Position numbers and translations under genes: made by a program. A stretch of DNA of 64,000 nucleotides from an uncultured Reyranella sp. (GTDB lineage Bacteria > Pseudomonadota > Alphaproteobacteria > Reyranellales > Reyranellaceae): contig NZ_CAMFKM010000007.1 in assembly GCF_945957355.1 (NCBI RefSeq), forward strand, positions 62,001 through 126,000. The letters run 5' to 3'. The stretch's first letter is position 1; each line of letters opens with the position of its first letter. Positions 1-8,853 of this stretch are shown here, in pieces. A model generated the notes under the pieces. That model was not told the origin of the DNA, made no database searches, and saw only the letters and a list, made by a program, of their open reading frames with translations.

Positions 1-101
1 GCGAACTTTCGGGCAAGGAGAACCTCACCCTGGCCAAGGGCGACCGGGTGGTTATGGAAACGTCGGGCGGCGGCGGCTACGGCACGCCTGCCGGGGAGTG
101 A
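1..101 (+). CDS. Hydantoinase B-type subunit, C-terminal end (partial)
   Basis: Only the last 32 residues and the stop codon lie in the window. The glycine-rich tail ending SGGGGYGTP is typical of the hydantoinase B / N-methylhydantoinase (HyuB, 5-oxoprolinase B) family, whose members pair with a HyuA subunit for ATP-dependent opening of hydantoin or oxoproline rings. The cupin gene follows 4 bases after the stop, so the two are probably cotranscribed. The assignment rests on a short tail and on context: an N-carbamoyl-type amidohydrolase lies a few kb downstream. Confidence 0.6.
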   Translation, partial: ELSGKENLTLAKGDRVVMETSGGGGYGTPAGE

Positions 102-105
102 AAAG

Positions 106-543
106 ATGACCTCCGTGAAAGAAGAGTTGCTGTTGCGGCGTGCCATCGACTGCCGCGTGTCGCGCATCTCGCCCGCCGATACCAACAAGTTCGCGATGCT
201 GGTGGATCCGCTTTCCGACCGGACGCCCTTCGTCTCCGCCGTCGAAATCTTCGAGGTCGGCGGCAGGACACCGCCGCACTTCCATGCGACGGCGCACGAG
301 ATGTTCTACGTGCTGAGCGGGACCGGCTGCTGCCGCTGCGACGACGGCAGCGTCCGCGAGATCGCTCAGGGCGACGCGCTGGTGCTGCCGCCCGGCCGCG
401 AGCATGTGATCGAGAACACCGGCGCCGAACGGCTCTATTGCCTCACGGTCATGGTGCCCAACGAAGGGTTTGCCGAGATGATCCGCAACGGCCAGCCGAT
501 GGCGCTGGACCAGACCGATCGCGCCGTCATTACTGGCCTTTAG
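106..543 (+). CDS. Small cupin-domain protein
   Basis: A 145-residue single-domain cupin. The metal-binding pattern is visible: H-x-H near residues 63-65 (PPHFHATAHE), a following Glu, a Gly-rich turn (LSGTG), and a second-motif His in GREHVIEN. Such small cupins may be dioxygenases, isomerases or ligand sensors, and the substrate cannot be read from sequence. Start choice is supported by GGGGAG just upstream, which overlaps the end of the hydantoinase B gene. It is probably the last gene of that operon, because a palindromic element and a gene on the opposite strand follow. Confidence 0.8.
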   Translation: MTSVKEELLLRRAIDCRVSRISPADTNKFAMLVDPLSDRTPFVSAVEIFEVGGRTPPHFHATAHEMFYVLSGTGCCRCDDGSVREIAQGDALVLPPGREHVIENTGAERLYCLTVMVPNEGFAEMIRNGQPMALDQTDRAVITGL

Positions 544-571
544 GCTAGAGTCTCTTCGTCTTGAATTGCCA

Positions 572-693
572 ACATCCCTCATTCTGAGGAGCCGTGCGCA
601 GCGCGGCGTCTCGAAGGATGGGCAAGAGACGCGGTGCGCGTGCCCACCCTTCGAGACGCGCTCCTGCGGAGCGCTCTTCAGGGTGAGGTTGTT
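572..693. repeat. Long imperfect palindrome (REP/BIME-like intergenic element)
   Basis: The outer arms (about 572-592 and 672-693) and inner arms (605-624 and 641-660) are reverse complements with few mismatches. The inner arms share GCGTCTCGAAGG. Together they would form one long hairpin between two convergent genes. Elements with CCTCA..CTGAGGAG ends and a GTCTCGAAGG core are familiar as dispersed repeats in Bradyrhizobium-like genomes; that is recall, not a search. It may also act as a bidirectional transcription stop. Confidence 0.8.
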
Positions 694-703
694 CTTGAGA
701 TGG

Positions 704-2170
704 TCAGTGTGATTCTTCCTCGGCCGGAAAAATTCCAGTCTCCTCGCCCGTCGCCATCCGGCTCCAGTCCAGCTCGACCTGTTTGACGTCGTAGGCCAGC
801 AGCGATTCCCAGTGGCGCTGAAGGTCGCCGGCAAACAGGCCGCGCGTGACGCCGGCCACCACCTTCGGCACGGCGGTCGTCATGGCGTTGATGCTGCTGC
901 CCGAGGGACCGAAGCTCAGGGTCGAGCCGATGCCGAAGACATGAATGTCTGCCAGCCACGGCGCCTGGCCGGGCCTGCGTTCCAGCAAGGCATAGTCGGG
1001 GCCGAGATAGGGATAGGCTGCGAGAAGCTCGTCCTCCTCGCCCGGCGGCGGCGTGTAGCGATCCTTCCACAGCGCGATCTTATCGGCGAAGGCAGCGAGT
1101 TCGGGACGCTGCGCCACATCCTGGCGGATACCGGTGCCGCAGATCGCATAGTCCGCCACGAACGGGCCGCGCGTCGTTTCGAGACGGATGCGGTCGCCTT
1201 CCATGCGGGCATCGGTCCAGGCGCGACCGAGTTCCATGGTGAAGTTCGGGAAGGCCATGACGCGCTCATAGGTGCCGGCCGGGAATCCTTCGCGGGCGGT
1301 CAGGATGTTGCCCATGATCCGCCATCGCCATTCGTCGGGCATCTCGCCGATATGCTTTAGGAAGCCGGCGAAGGTGAGCCAGCGATAACGCTGCACGACC
1401 GACGGCATGGCGCGGCGCACGAAGAGATGCACGTCGGCGCCGTGCTCGAGCGCGACCGCGGCATTGTCCATGGCGGAGGCGCCGGAGCCCAGCACGGCGA
1501 CGGTCTTCCCGCGCAGGCGCTCGAAGTCGATCATCTCGCAGGTATGGGCGCGGCGGTCCGGCGGCAGCGCCCGCACGAAATCGGGCATCCACCATTCACC
1601 GGTGCCGTCCTGGCCGGTGGCCAGCACCAGCTTGCGCGCCGCCAGCACTTCGCCGGTCGATAGCGTGACCAGCAGGCAGTTGCCGCCATCGTCGAGCCGG
1701 CCGGGTTCGATTGCCGTGGCGGCCACGTCGTTGCGCACGGGAATGTCGAGCACGTGGCGATACCATTGCAGATAGTCGTGCCACGCGCCGCTCGGGATGA
1801 GATGCAGGCCCGCAAAGCTGCCGGGACCCTTGAGCGCATCGTACCAGGCCTCGAAGGTGAGGCTGGGAATGCCGAGGTCGGGGCCGGTCTGGTCCTTGGG
1901 GCTGCGCAGGGTCGGCATACGGGCGAAGGTGACCCACGGCCCTTCCTTTCCCGCCGGCGCGCGATCGATCAGCAGGATGTTGTGCACCCTGTCGCGCATC
2001 AGCGCGAAGCCGATGCACAACCCGGACTGGCCCGCGCCGACGATCAATACGTCGAGCGCCGGCTTGCCTCGGTGGAATCGTGGCGTCATCCACTCCGTAC
2101 GGGGATGTGCGGTCATTTCGAGGTCGCGCTTCACGCGGGCTTCGAGGGAAGAGAGATCGCCTGCTGTCAT
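704..2170 (-). CDS. FAD/NAD(P)-dependent flavin monooxygenase-like oxidoreductase
   Basis: A 488-residue protein with an N-terminal FAD Rossmann motif (VGAGQSG, about residues 46-52) and a second nucleotide-binding motif (VLGSGASAMDNA, about 228-239). That two-motif layout is typical of flavin-containing and Baeyer-Villiger-like monooxygenases. The canonical FxGxxxHxxx(W/F) fingerprint is not clean here (HTCEMIDFERLRGK is in its place). It starts 4 bases after the double ATPase of the ABC importer and so is very likely its operon partner, perhaps oxidising the imported substrate at N, S or a ketone. The substrate is unknown. Confidence 0.8.
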   Translation of the reverse strand: MTAGDLSSLEARVKRDLEMTAHPRTEWMTPRFHRGKPALDVLIVGAGQSGLCIGFALMRDRVHNILLIDRAPAGKEGPWVTFARMPTLRSPKDQTGPDLGIPSLTFEAWYDALKGPGSFAGLHLIPSGAWHDYLQWYRHVLDIPVRNDVAATAIEPGRLDDGGNCLLVTLSTGEVLAARKLVLATGQDGTGEWWMPDFVRALPPDRRAHTCEMIDFERLRGKTVAVLGSGASAMDNAAVALEHGADVHLFVRRAMPSVVQRYRWLTFAGFLKHIGEMPDEWRWRIMGNILTAREGFPAGTYERVMAFPNFTMELGRAWTDARMEGDRIRLETTRGPFVADYAICGTGIRQDVAQRPELAAFADKIALWKDRYTPPPGEEDELLAAYPYLGPDYALLERRPGQAPWLADIHVFGIGSTLSFGPSGSSINAMTTAVPKVVAGVTRGLFAGDLQRHWESLLAYDVKQVELDWSRMATGEETGIFPAEEESH

Positions 2171-2174
2171 GACA

Positions 2175-3845
2175 TCACGCCGTCTTCAAGAGCTCCGTGC
2201 GCTGCGGATCGAAGTAGGGCACCGCGTCCAGCAGAGTGCGCGTGTAAGCCGCCTGCGGCCGCTGGAAGACCTCCTGGCTGCGCCCCGCTTCGACAACCCT
2301 GCCAGCCTGCAACACCACGAGGTCGTCGCACAGCATCCGCACCACGTTCAGGTCATGGCTGACGAACAGCAGTCCAATCCCATCCTCCCGGCGCAACCGG
2401 TCGAGCAATTGCAGGATCACCGCCTGCACCGACACGTCGAGCGCGGCCGTCGGCTCGTCCAGGAGCAACAGGCGCGGGCGTGGTGCAACGGCCCGAGCGA
2501 TGCCCACCCGCGCCTTCTGGCCGCCGGAGAGCTGGTGCGGAAACCGCTCGAGCAGGTCCAGCGGTAGCCCGGCCCGGCCGGCGGCCTCGCGCACCCGCGT
2601 CTGCAGCGCCGGCCCGTCGCGCAGCCCTTCGAGCCGGCGCAGCGGATGGGCGATGCTGTCGAACGCCGTGTAGCGCGGATTGAGACTGTCGTTGGGATCC
2701 TGGAACACGATCTGGATGTCTCGGCGGCGTGGCGAGAGATGGAACTCGCGCGCTGGGATGCGCGCGATCGATTCGCCGTCGAACACGATGTCGCCGTCGT
2801 CCGGATCGATCAGCCGGCAGATCAGGCGCGACAGGGTGCTCTTGCCCGAGCCGGATTCGCCCACCAGGCCCAGGGACCCTCCGGGCGGAATCTGGAACGA
2901 GACGTCGTCGACCGCCCGGGTCGGGCCGCCGAACGACTTCACGACATGCACCAGTTCGAGCAGCGGCGGTGTGCCCGGCTTGCGCTCGCGCGGCGCCGCG
3001 ACGACCGGCGGCGTATCCCGCGCCAGGCCGGGCGGCGCGAGATCGGTCAGGGTCGAATCCCGGGTCGGCGAGGCGGCCACCAGGCGCTTCGTATAGGGAT
3101 GGGCCGGCGCCTCGAACAGCGCCACAGTCTCGCCCTGCTCGACCACGCGACCCGCTTCCATCACCGCGATCCGGTCGCACCAGCGGGCGGCGAGGCCGAG
3201 ATCGTGCGTGATGAGGATCATCGCCATGCCGCGTTCGGCCTGGATGCGGGCCAGCAACTCCATGACCGTCTGCTGCGTCGTCACGTCGAGGCCCGTCGTC
3301 GGCTCGTCGGCAATCAGCAGCACGGGCTCGCAGGCGATGGCCATGGCGATCATGATCCGCTGGCACATGCCGCCCGACAGTTCGTGCGGATAGGCGTTGA
3401 GCCGCGCCTCCGGATCGCGGATCAGCACCGCGCGCAGCAGGTCGAGCGCCTGAGCCCGCGCATTGGCGCGCGACAGCTTGCCGTGGGCGGCCAGCACGTC
3501 GACGATCTGCTGCTCCACCGTGCGGATCGGATTGAGCGCCGCACGTGGGTTCTGGAAGATCATCGAGAGCGCGGAGCCGCGCAGCCGCCGCAGGTCGGCG
3601 TGTCCCGCATGCGTGATGTCGCGCCCCTCGAACATCACGCGGCCGCCGGTGATCCGGCCGGCGCGGTCGAGCAGGCGCATCACGGCGAGCGAGGTGACGG
3701 ACTTGCCCGAGCCGCTCTCGCCCACGATGCCCAGGGTCTCGCCGGCCTTGAGCGCGATGTCGATGCCGTGCAACGCCGTGACGGTGCCGTGACGCGTCGA
3801 GAAGGCGACCTGCAGATTCTCGACCCGCAGCAGGTCCTGTGTCAT
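2175..3845 (-). CDS. Dipeptide/oligopeptide-type ABC importer, fused double ATPase
   Basis: A 556-residue protein carrying two complete ABC ATPase domains in tandem, equivalent to DppD and DppF joined. Each has a Walker A (GESGSGKS), a signature (LSGGMCQR in the first, LSGGQKAR in the second) and a Walker B (LLIADEPTTGLD and LLLLDEPTAALD). Oligopeptide-type C-terminal extensions follow each domain. The ATG at 3845 overlaps the permease stop as ATGA. An upstream in-frame extension exists but reads as shadow of the permease gene, so this start is preferred. It energises the importer encoded just upstream. Confidence 0.93.
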   Translation of the reverse strand: MTQDLLRVENLQVAFSTRHGTVTALHGIDIALKAGETLGIVGESGSGKSVTSLAVMRLLDRAGRITGGRVMFEGRDITHAGHADLRRLRGSALSMIFQNPRAALNPIRTVEQQIVDVLAAHGKLSRANARAQALDLLRAVLIRDPEARLNAYPHELSGGMCQRIMIAMAIACEPVLLIADEPTTGLDVTTQQTVMELLARIQAERGMAMILITHDLGLAARWCDRIAVMEAGRVVEQGETVALFEAPAHPYTKRLVAASPTRDSTLTDLAPPGLARDTPPVVAAPRERKPGTPPLLELVHVVKSFGGPTRAVDDVSFQIPPGGSLGLVGESGSGKSTLSRLICRLIDPDDGDIVFDGESIARIPAREFHLSPRRRDIQIVFQDPNDSLNPRYTAFDSIAHPLRRLEGLRDGPALQTRVREAAGRAGLPLDLLERFPHQLSGGQKARVGIARAVAPRPRLLLLDEPTAALDVSVQAVILQLLDRLRREDGIGLLFVSHDLNVVRMLCDDLVVLQAGRVVEAGRSQEVFQRPQAAYTRTLLDAVPYFDPQRTELLKTA

Positions 3846-4708
3846 GTCCGCATCCGCGGATCGAGGATGTCGCGCAGCCCGTCGCCCAGCAGGTTGAAGC
3901 ACAGGACCGTCAGCATCAGCGCGAGGCCCGGCATGGCGACGAGCCACCACTTGCCCGTGGTGATGAAGCGCGCGCCCTCCGCGACCATGATCCCCCATTC
4001 CGGCGTCGGCGCCGTGACCCCGAGGCCGATGAAGGAAAGGCCGGCGGCGTTCAGGATCGCCCAGCCGAGGTTGAGCGAGATCTGCACCGCCATGGCTGGC
4101 AGGATGTTCGGCAACAGCACACGCAGCACGACCGAGAGATGGCTGTCGCCGCAGGCGCGCGCCGCCTCGACCCAGCCGGCATTGCGCCGCACGTTCACCT
4201 CGGCGCGTGCGAAGCGGATATAGAACGGCAGGTTGATGACCGCGGTGGCGATGACGATGTTCTCCACCCGGTTACCCAGCGCGGCGACCATGGCCATCGC
4301 CAGCACGAACAGCGGAAAGGCCATGAGCACGTCGACGAACCGGCCGACCCAGCGGTCGAGCCGTCCGCCGCGATAGCCACAGAAGCCGCCGATGACGGCA
4401 CCCATGGCGAAAGACAGGCTGACGGCCGAGACCGCGATCATCAGGTCGAGGCGCGCCGCCCAGATGATGCGGCTCAATATGTCGCGGCCGAGCTGATCGG
4501 TGCCGGCGAGATGCGACCACGAGGGCGGCCGCAGCGCCTGCGGCACGTTGGAGGCGACGGGATCGTAGGGCGCCAGGACGGGCGCGAGGATCGCGACCAG
4601 GACCAGCAGAAGCGTGCCCGTGGCCGCCAGCGCCGTGACCGGGTTCGAGCGCAGCACGTAGGCGATGTGACGCCCGGTCGAGGAGCCATTGAGGACGAGC
4701 TCGCTCAT
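3842..4708 (-). CDS. Dipeptide-type ABC importer permease (DppC-like)
   Basis: A 288-residue inner-membrane permease of the DppC/OppC type. It begins with an N-terminal transmembrane helix (LLLVLVAILAPVLAPYDP), followed by the typical HLAGTDQLGRDILSR segment and the EAA-loop region ending in LSFIGLGVTAPTPEWG, with about six membrane spans. The ATG at 4708 overlaps the stop of the preceding permease (ATGA), and its own stop overlaps the ATPase start, so all three are translationally coupled. It forms the heterodimeric channel with the DppB-like partner. Confidence 0.93.
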   Translation of the reverse strand: MSELVLNGSSTGRHIAYVLRSNPVTALAATGTLLLVLVAILAPVLAPYDPVASNVPQALRPPSWSHLAGTDQLGRDILSRIIWAARLDLMIAVSAVSLSFAMGAVIGGFCGYRGGRLDRWVGRFVDVLMAFPLFVLAMAMVAALGNRVENIVIATAVINLPFYIRFARAEVNVRRNAGWVEAARACGDSHLSVVLRVLLPNILPAMAVQISLNLGWAILNAAGLSFIGLGVTAPTPEWGIMVAEGARFITTGKWWLVAMPGLALMLTVLCFNLLGDGLRDILDPRMRT

Positions 4709-5730
4709 GCGACGGAGACCCGCGGATCGGCGATGCCGTACAGGACGTCGATGGTGACGTTCACCATGACGAAGATCATCGCCATCAGGAGAACGAAGGC
4801 CTGCACCGGCGCGTAGTCCGAGGCGAGCAGCGCGTCGAGCGCATAGGAGGCGACGCCCGGCCAGGAGAAGACCTTCTCCACGAGCACGTTGGCGCCCAGC
4901 ATGGTCGAGAACACGATTCCGGTGATGGTCAGCACGGGCAGCAGCGCGTTGCGCAGCGCATAGGCCACGATGATGCGCAGCCGCGACAGGCCCATCGCGT
5001 GCGCGGTGCGAATGAAGTCGCTGCCCAGCACCGCCAGCATCGAGGCGCGCGTCATGCGGGCGAGCGGTGCCAGCACGAACAGCGCCATGGTGCAGGCGGG
5101 CAGCAGGAGCTGCGAGAAGGCCGCCATCCACCCTTCCCAGTCACCCTTCAGGGCGAAGTCGATCAGGAAGAATCCGGTGATGTCGGGCGGAGCCGAGGCG
5201 AAGATGTCGATGCGGCCCGTTGGATCGGGCGCCCAGCCCAGCAGATAGTAGAAGGCATAGATCAGCAGCAGGCCCGACACGAAGGTCGGCACGCAGGCCC
5301 CGAGCGTGCACAGCATACGCACGACATGGTCGATCGCGGTACCCGGCCGCAGCGCCGCCGCGACGCCCAGCGGGATGGAGAACATCAGTGCGATGAACAG
5401 CGCCGTGCAGGTGAGCTCGAGCGACGCCGGCAGGCGGCGCGTCATGTCCGATATGACAGGCTGGCCCGTCGTCATCGAGCGCCCGAGATTGCCCGTGGCG
5501 ACCTCGCCCAGATAACGCACCAGCTGCACCGGGATCGGCCGGTCGAGCCCCATGCTCCGGCGCAGTTCCTCGATCTCCTCCTTGCCGGCGGAGGGGCCGG
5601 AGGAGAAGAACACCGCCGGGTCGCCCGGCAGCACCCGCATCAGCACGAACGTGACGACCACCACGCCGAACAGGGCAGGAATCGATGCCAGCAGGCGTCG
5701 ACCCACCCGGCGCAGGATGCCGGTCAGCAA
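4705..5730 (-). CDS. Dipeptide-type ABC importer permease (DppB-like)
   Basis: A 341-residue permease. The N-terminal helix (IPALFGVVVVTFVLMRVLPGDP) is diagnostic of DppB/OppB-type subunits, and about six membrane segments follow, ending with the conserved IADPRVSVA-like tail. An insertion of roughly 30 residues around 180-210 (LGWAPDPTGRIDIF...) fits the periplasmic loop of this family. It begins 4 bases after the substrate-binding protein gene and overlaps the next permease by 4 bases, inside a five-gene minus-strand operon. Confidence 0.93.
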   Translation of the reverse strand: MLTGILRRVGRRLLASIPALFGVVVVTFVLMRVLPGDPAVFFSSGPSAGKEEIEELRRSMGLDRPIPVQLVRYLGEVATGNLGRSMTTGQPVISDMTRRLPASLELTCTALFIALMFSIPLGVAAALRPGTAIDHVVRMLCTLGACVPTFVSGLLLIYAFYYLLGWAPDPTGRIDIFASAPPDITGFFLIDFALKGDWEGWMAAFSQLLLPACTMALFVLAPLARMTRASMLAVLGSDFIRTAHAMGLSRLRIIVAYALRNALLPVLTITGIVFSTMLGANVLVEKVFSWPGVASYALDALLASDYAPVQAFVLLMAMIFVMVNVTIDVLYGIADPRVSVA

Positions 5731-5734
5731 GGCG

Positions 5735-7342
5735 CTAGACCCGCTTGAGGTCGCGGAAATCGGCCTGGCGGTAGAACTGGTAGGTATAGCCGTCCACCGA
5801 TTTGGCCATCACGGCGTCATGGTTGGGCTGCCACAGCATGATCAACGGCGTCTCCGCATTGAACAGCTCGATCATCTGCTTGCAGCCCTCCTCGTACTTC
5901 GCCTTGTCCGTCTGGTAGCGGGCGTCGAGCGTCAGATCCTCCATCTTCTTGCTCTTGAAGCTCGCGAAGTTCCAACGCTGGTCGCGCGTGAAGTAGAGAT
6001 AGAAGAAGTAATAGGTATAGGGCAGCCAGGCGGTCGCGCCGTCGGTGAAGAGCGGCATCTTCTTTTCGGATTCGAGCGTGTTGAACTCGGCATCCGGCTT
6101 CTTCTGGATCTCGACCTTGATGCCGATCTTGCCCAGGGACTCCTTGACCAGCGCCGCCATCGGCTCCGCCGTCGCCGCCTGGCCGGCGGTGAAGGCGAAG
6201 GTCGTGGAGAAGCCGTTCGGATGCCCCGCCTCGGCCAGCAGCGCCTTGGCCTTCGCCAGATCGGTCTTGTTGGGAATGGCCTGCGGGAAGCTCGCATCCG
6301 GCGGCACGGTGGTCCAGGTCGCGTCGTAGAGCTTGGTGCCGCGACTGAAGATCGCCGCCTTGTACATGTCCTCGTAGGGCAGGGCCATGGCGACGGCCTG
6401 GCGGACCTTGAGATTGTCGAACGGCGCCATCTGCGTGTTCATCGAGATGTGCGTGAAGCCGTTGGTCTGCGGGATCGACACGACCTTGGACTTGGCCGAT
6501 TTCTCGATGGTCGGGAGATCGCTGGCCGCCAGATCGATGGCGAGGTCGGCATCGCCGCGCTCGATCAGGTTGGCGCGCGTCGCGGCTTCCGGCACCGTCT
6601 GGATGATGATGCGCTTGAAAAACGGCAGCGCGCCGCCGGCGCCGCCGACCCACTTTTCATTGCGCCGAAGCACGGTGCTCTCGCCCGGCTTGTGGCTGTC
6701 CACGATGTAGGCACCGCTGGCGGCGGTGTTCGTCTTCATCCACTCCATCGCCCACGGGTCGTCGGCGGTCGCAAGCTTCTTCGCCAGCTTGCTGTTGATC
6801 ATGATGGCGTAACAGACGCAGAGGTTCGCGAGCGCCAGCCGGTCGGGCTTCTCGAGCGTCACGGTCACGGTCTGCGGATCGACGATCTTGAACTGATCAG
6901 CCTTCGTCAGCGAGCCGGTCGTGAACTGCGGCGCCGCAAGGGACTTCGCCGTGACATGCCGGTCGAGCGACCACTTCACGTCTTCCGCCGTCACCGGCGT
7001 GCCGTCGTGCCAGGTCGCATCGCTGCGCAGGGTGATGGTGATGACCTTGTTGTCGGGGCTGATGCTGTAGGACTTGGCCAACTCGCCACGGATCGTGTCG
7101 GGATCGAATGCCCAATTCTCACCCACCTTCTTGCGGCCGAAGCTGAACAGCCGATCATAGACGTTCATGCTGAGGCCGAATGCCTCGCGTGTCGCGCCGG
7201 GCATTGTCGTGTCGAGCGTGTTGATGGTCGCGCCCGTCACATAGCGCAGAGTCTCGGCGCGGCTCTGGGCCGCCGCCGGAAACGCGCCGCCCGCCAGAAA
7301 CGCTGCACCCGCCGCACCCTGCAGAAGAACTCGCCGCTTCAT
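5735..7342 (-). CDS. Dipeptide-type ABC importer substrate-binding protein
   Basis: A 535-residue extracytoplasmic solute-binding protein of family 5 (SBP_bac_5; DppA/OppA type). The start at 7342 gives a short basic n-region with twin arginines (MKRRVLLQGAAGAAFLAGG) and an AAAQ cleavage site, so export by Tat or Sec is likely. Family hallmarks include a domain-I region around LRSDATWHDGTPVTAEDV and the later AVAMALPYEDM segment. It heads the permease-ATPase-monooxygenase operon. Ligand class (peptide, opine, nickel, hydantoin or other) cannot be settled from sequence; the neighbouring amidohydrolase suggests a carbamoylated or ureido compound. Confidence 0.9.
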   Translation of the reverse strand: MKRRVLLQGAAGAAFLAGGAFPAAAQSRAETLRYVTGATINTLDTTMPGATREAFGLSMNVYDRLFSFGRKKVGENWAFDPDTIRGELAKSYSISPDNKVITITLRSDATWHDGTPVTAEDVKWSLDRHVTAKSLAAPQFTTGSLTKADQFKIVDPQTVTVTLEKPDRLALANLCVCYAIMINSKLAKKLATADDPWAMEWMKTNTAASGAYIVDSHKPGESTVLRRNEKWVGGAGGALPFFKRIIIQTVPEAATRANLIERGDADLAIDLAASDLPTIEKSAKSKVVSIPQTNGFTHISMNTQMAPFDNLKVRQAVAMALPYEDMYKAAIFSRGTKLYDATWTTVPPDASFPQAIPNKTDLAKAKALLAEAGHPNGFSTTFAFTAGQAATAEPMAALVKESLGKIGIKVEIQKKPDAEFNTLESEKKMPLFTDGATAWLPYTYYFFYLYFTRDQRWNFASFKSKKMEDLTLDARYQTDKAKYEEGCKQMIELFNAETPLIMLWQPNHDAVMAKSVDGYTYQFYRQADFRDLKRV

Positions 7343-7444
7343 ATCGCCACCATTCATCGGATGAAAGGACGCCGTCCGCAGATCCCGTGTCATCGCCCAG
7401 AAGCGCCCCTCGACGCTCCGACGATGACTGCACCCCCAAATGCC

Positions 7445-7462
7445 GACCCGTCATCACGGGTC
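7445..7462. repeat. Perfect 7-bp inverted repeat between amidohydrolase and ABC operon
   Basis: GACCCGT and ACGGGTC are separated by CATC, giving a perfect short hairpin or operator-like dyad. It lies in the 185-base gap between the end of the amidohydrolase gene and the start of the binding-protein gene on the same strand. There is no T-run, so a simple intrinsic terminator is unlikely; it could be an operator, an mRNA structure or chance. Confidence 0.4.
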
Positions 7463-7527
7463 GCGAAACGCGAACAGTCTTTGCGGCTTCGACGCAATTC
7501 CCATGCCACCGAAATGGCTACCGGAGG

Positions 7528-8766
7528 CTAGCGGTTCGCGCGGGCGACGGCGGCGTTCAGCAGGAGGTTGGCGCCGGGCACCGAGCGCGTGAGCTCGATC
7601 GCCTCGTTCACGTTATGGCTGATGCCCTCGAAGCAAGGCGTGAAGATCATCGCCGTCGGTGCCATGGTCGCCACCGCATAGGCATCGTGACCGGCCTGGC
7701 TGCGCATCTCGCGGTAGGGCAGGCCGAGTTCCTTCGCGGTTGTCTTCAACAGTTCGATGCATTCCGGGGCGAACAGTTCGCTTCCCCAGCTCCAGCCTTC
7801 CGCGACCTCGATCTCGACATTCGCCTTCTTCGCCGCCGCCGCGATCGCGGCATCGACCTCGGCACGCATCGCCTTGAAGCGGTCGGCATCGATGTGACGG
7901 AAGTCGATGGTGAGCTTGACCTGTTCGGCGTAGGTGCCGGCCAGGTTGGGAAAGCTTTCGATGCGGGTCGTCGTGGTGCGGCCTTCGTCCGCGGCATAGG
8001 CCAGGCCGATGTCGTTGACCGCGGCGATGACGTAGCCGGCGCCGACCAGCGCGTTGCGCCGCTGCGCCATCGGCGTGCCGCCGGCATGGCCGGTATCGCC
8101 GTTGATGGTGAGCCGCAGCGCCTGGGTCTTGTAGCCGCCGACCACGATGCCGACGTCGCAGCCCTCGCGGTCCAGCACCGGCGCCTGCTCGATATGCAGC
8201 TCCAGATAGGCGTCGAATTCACGGCCCACCGGCGCGGAACCGGCATAGCCGATCTCGTCGAGCGCCTTCTCCACCGTGATGCCGGCATCGTCGGTGGTGG
8301 CCAGCACGCTCTCCAGGGTCAGCACCTTGGCGAAGGCCATTGAGCCCATCATCGGCGGATTGAAGCGTGCACCCTCCTCGTTGGTCCAGCAGATCACCTC
8401 GATACCGCGCTTGGTCTGAAGGCCGCGATCGTTCAGCGTGCGAACGACCTCGAGGCCGCACAGCACGCCCAGGATGCCGTCGTAGCGGCCGCCGCAGATC
8501 TGCGTGTCGAGATGGCTGCCGATCGCCACCGGCGGCAGCGACGGATCGGTCCCCGGCCGGCGCGCGAAGATGTTGCCGAGACGATCGACCTCGACGGTGC
8601 ACCCTGCCGACTTCGCCCACTCGACGAACAGGTCGCGCATCTGCTTGTCCTCGGCCGACAGAGCCAGGCGGCGCAGGCCGACGTCGCGGAAACGCCCGAT
8701 CTCGGCCGATCGTTCGAGGCTGTCCCACAGGCGCTCGGGGTTGACCTCCAGGACGTTTGCGACCAT
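7528..8766 (-). CDS. M20-family Zn amidohydrolase (N-carbamoyl-L-amino-acid hydrolase / allantoate amidohydrolase type)
   Basis: A 412-residue hydrolase of the AmaB/HyuC/AllC group. The binuclear metal ligands are recognisable in order: GSHLDTQ, GGRYDGILGV, TNEEGARF and the C-terminal SHNVNE. The dimerisation/substrate region (GHAGGTPM, FRHIDAD) is also present. These enzymes hydrolyse ureido groups to release CO2 and ammonia from N-carbamoyl amino acids, ureidopropionate or allantoate. The start at 8766 is preferred over one six codons upstream because AAAGGAGCG sits at the right distance. It precedes the Dpp-type importer on the same strand, consistent with degrading the imported compound. 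Confidence 0.88.
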   Translation of the reverse strand: MVANVLEVNPERLWDSLERSAEIGRFRDVGLRRLALSAEDKQMRDLFVEWAKSAGCTVEVDRLGNIFARRPGTDPSLPPVAIGSHLDTQICGGRYDGILGVLCGLEVVRTLNDRGLQTKRGIEVICWTNEEGARFNPPMMGSMAFAKVLTLESVLATTDDAGITVEKALDEIGYAGSAPVGREFDAYLELHIEQAPVLDREGCDVGIVVGGYKTQALRLTINGDTGHAGGTPMAQRRNALVGAGYVIAAVNDIGLAYAADEGRTTTTRIESFPNLAGTYAEQVKLTIDFRHIDADRFKAMRAEVDAAIAAAAKKANVEIEVAEGWSWGSELFAPECIELLKTTAKELGLPYREMRSQAGHDAYAVATMAPTAMIFTPCFEGISHNVNEAIELTRSVPGANLLLNAAVARANR

Positions 8767-8853
8767 GCGGCGCTCCTTTTGCATGCGGCTTTCTGAACAG
8801 GCGATGGCATTCTACCAAGAAGCATGCCAGCCCTTCGAGAGCAGTGACCCCTC

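Noticed and set aside
5552..7531. 659-codon open frame antisense to the binding-protein gene
   Set aside because: Low-complexity shadow sequence; the minus strand carries a full SBP_bac_5 protein.
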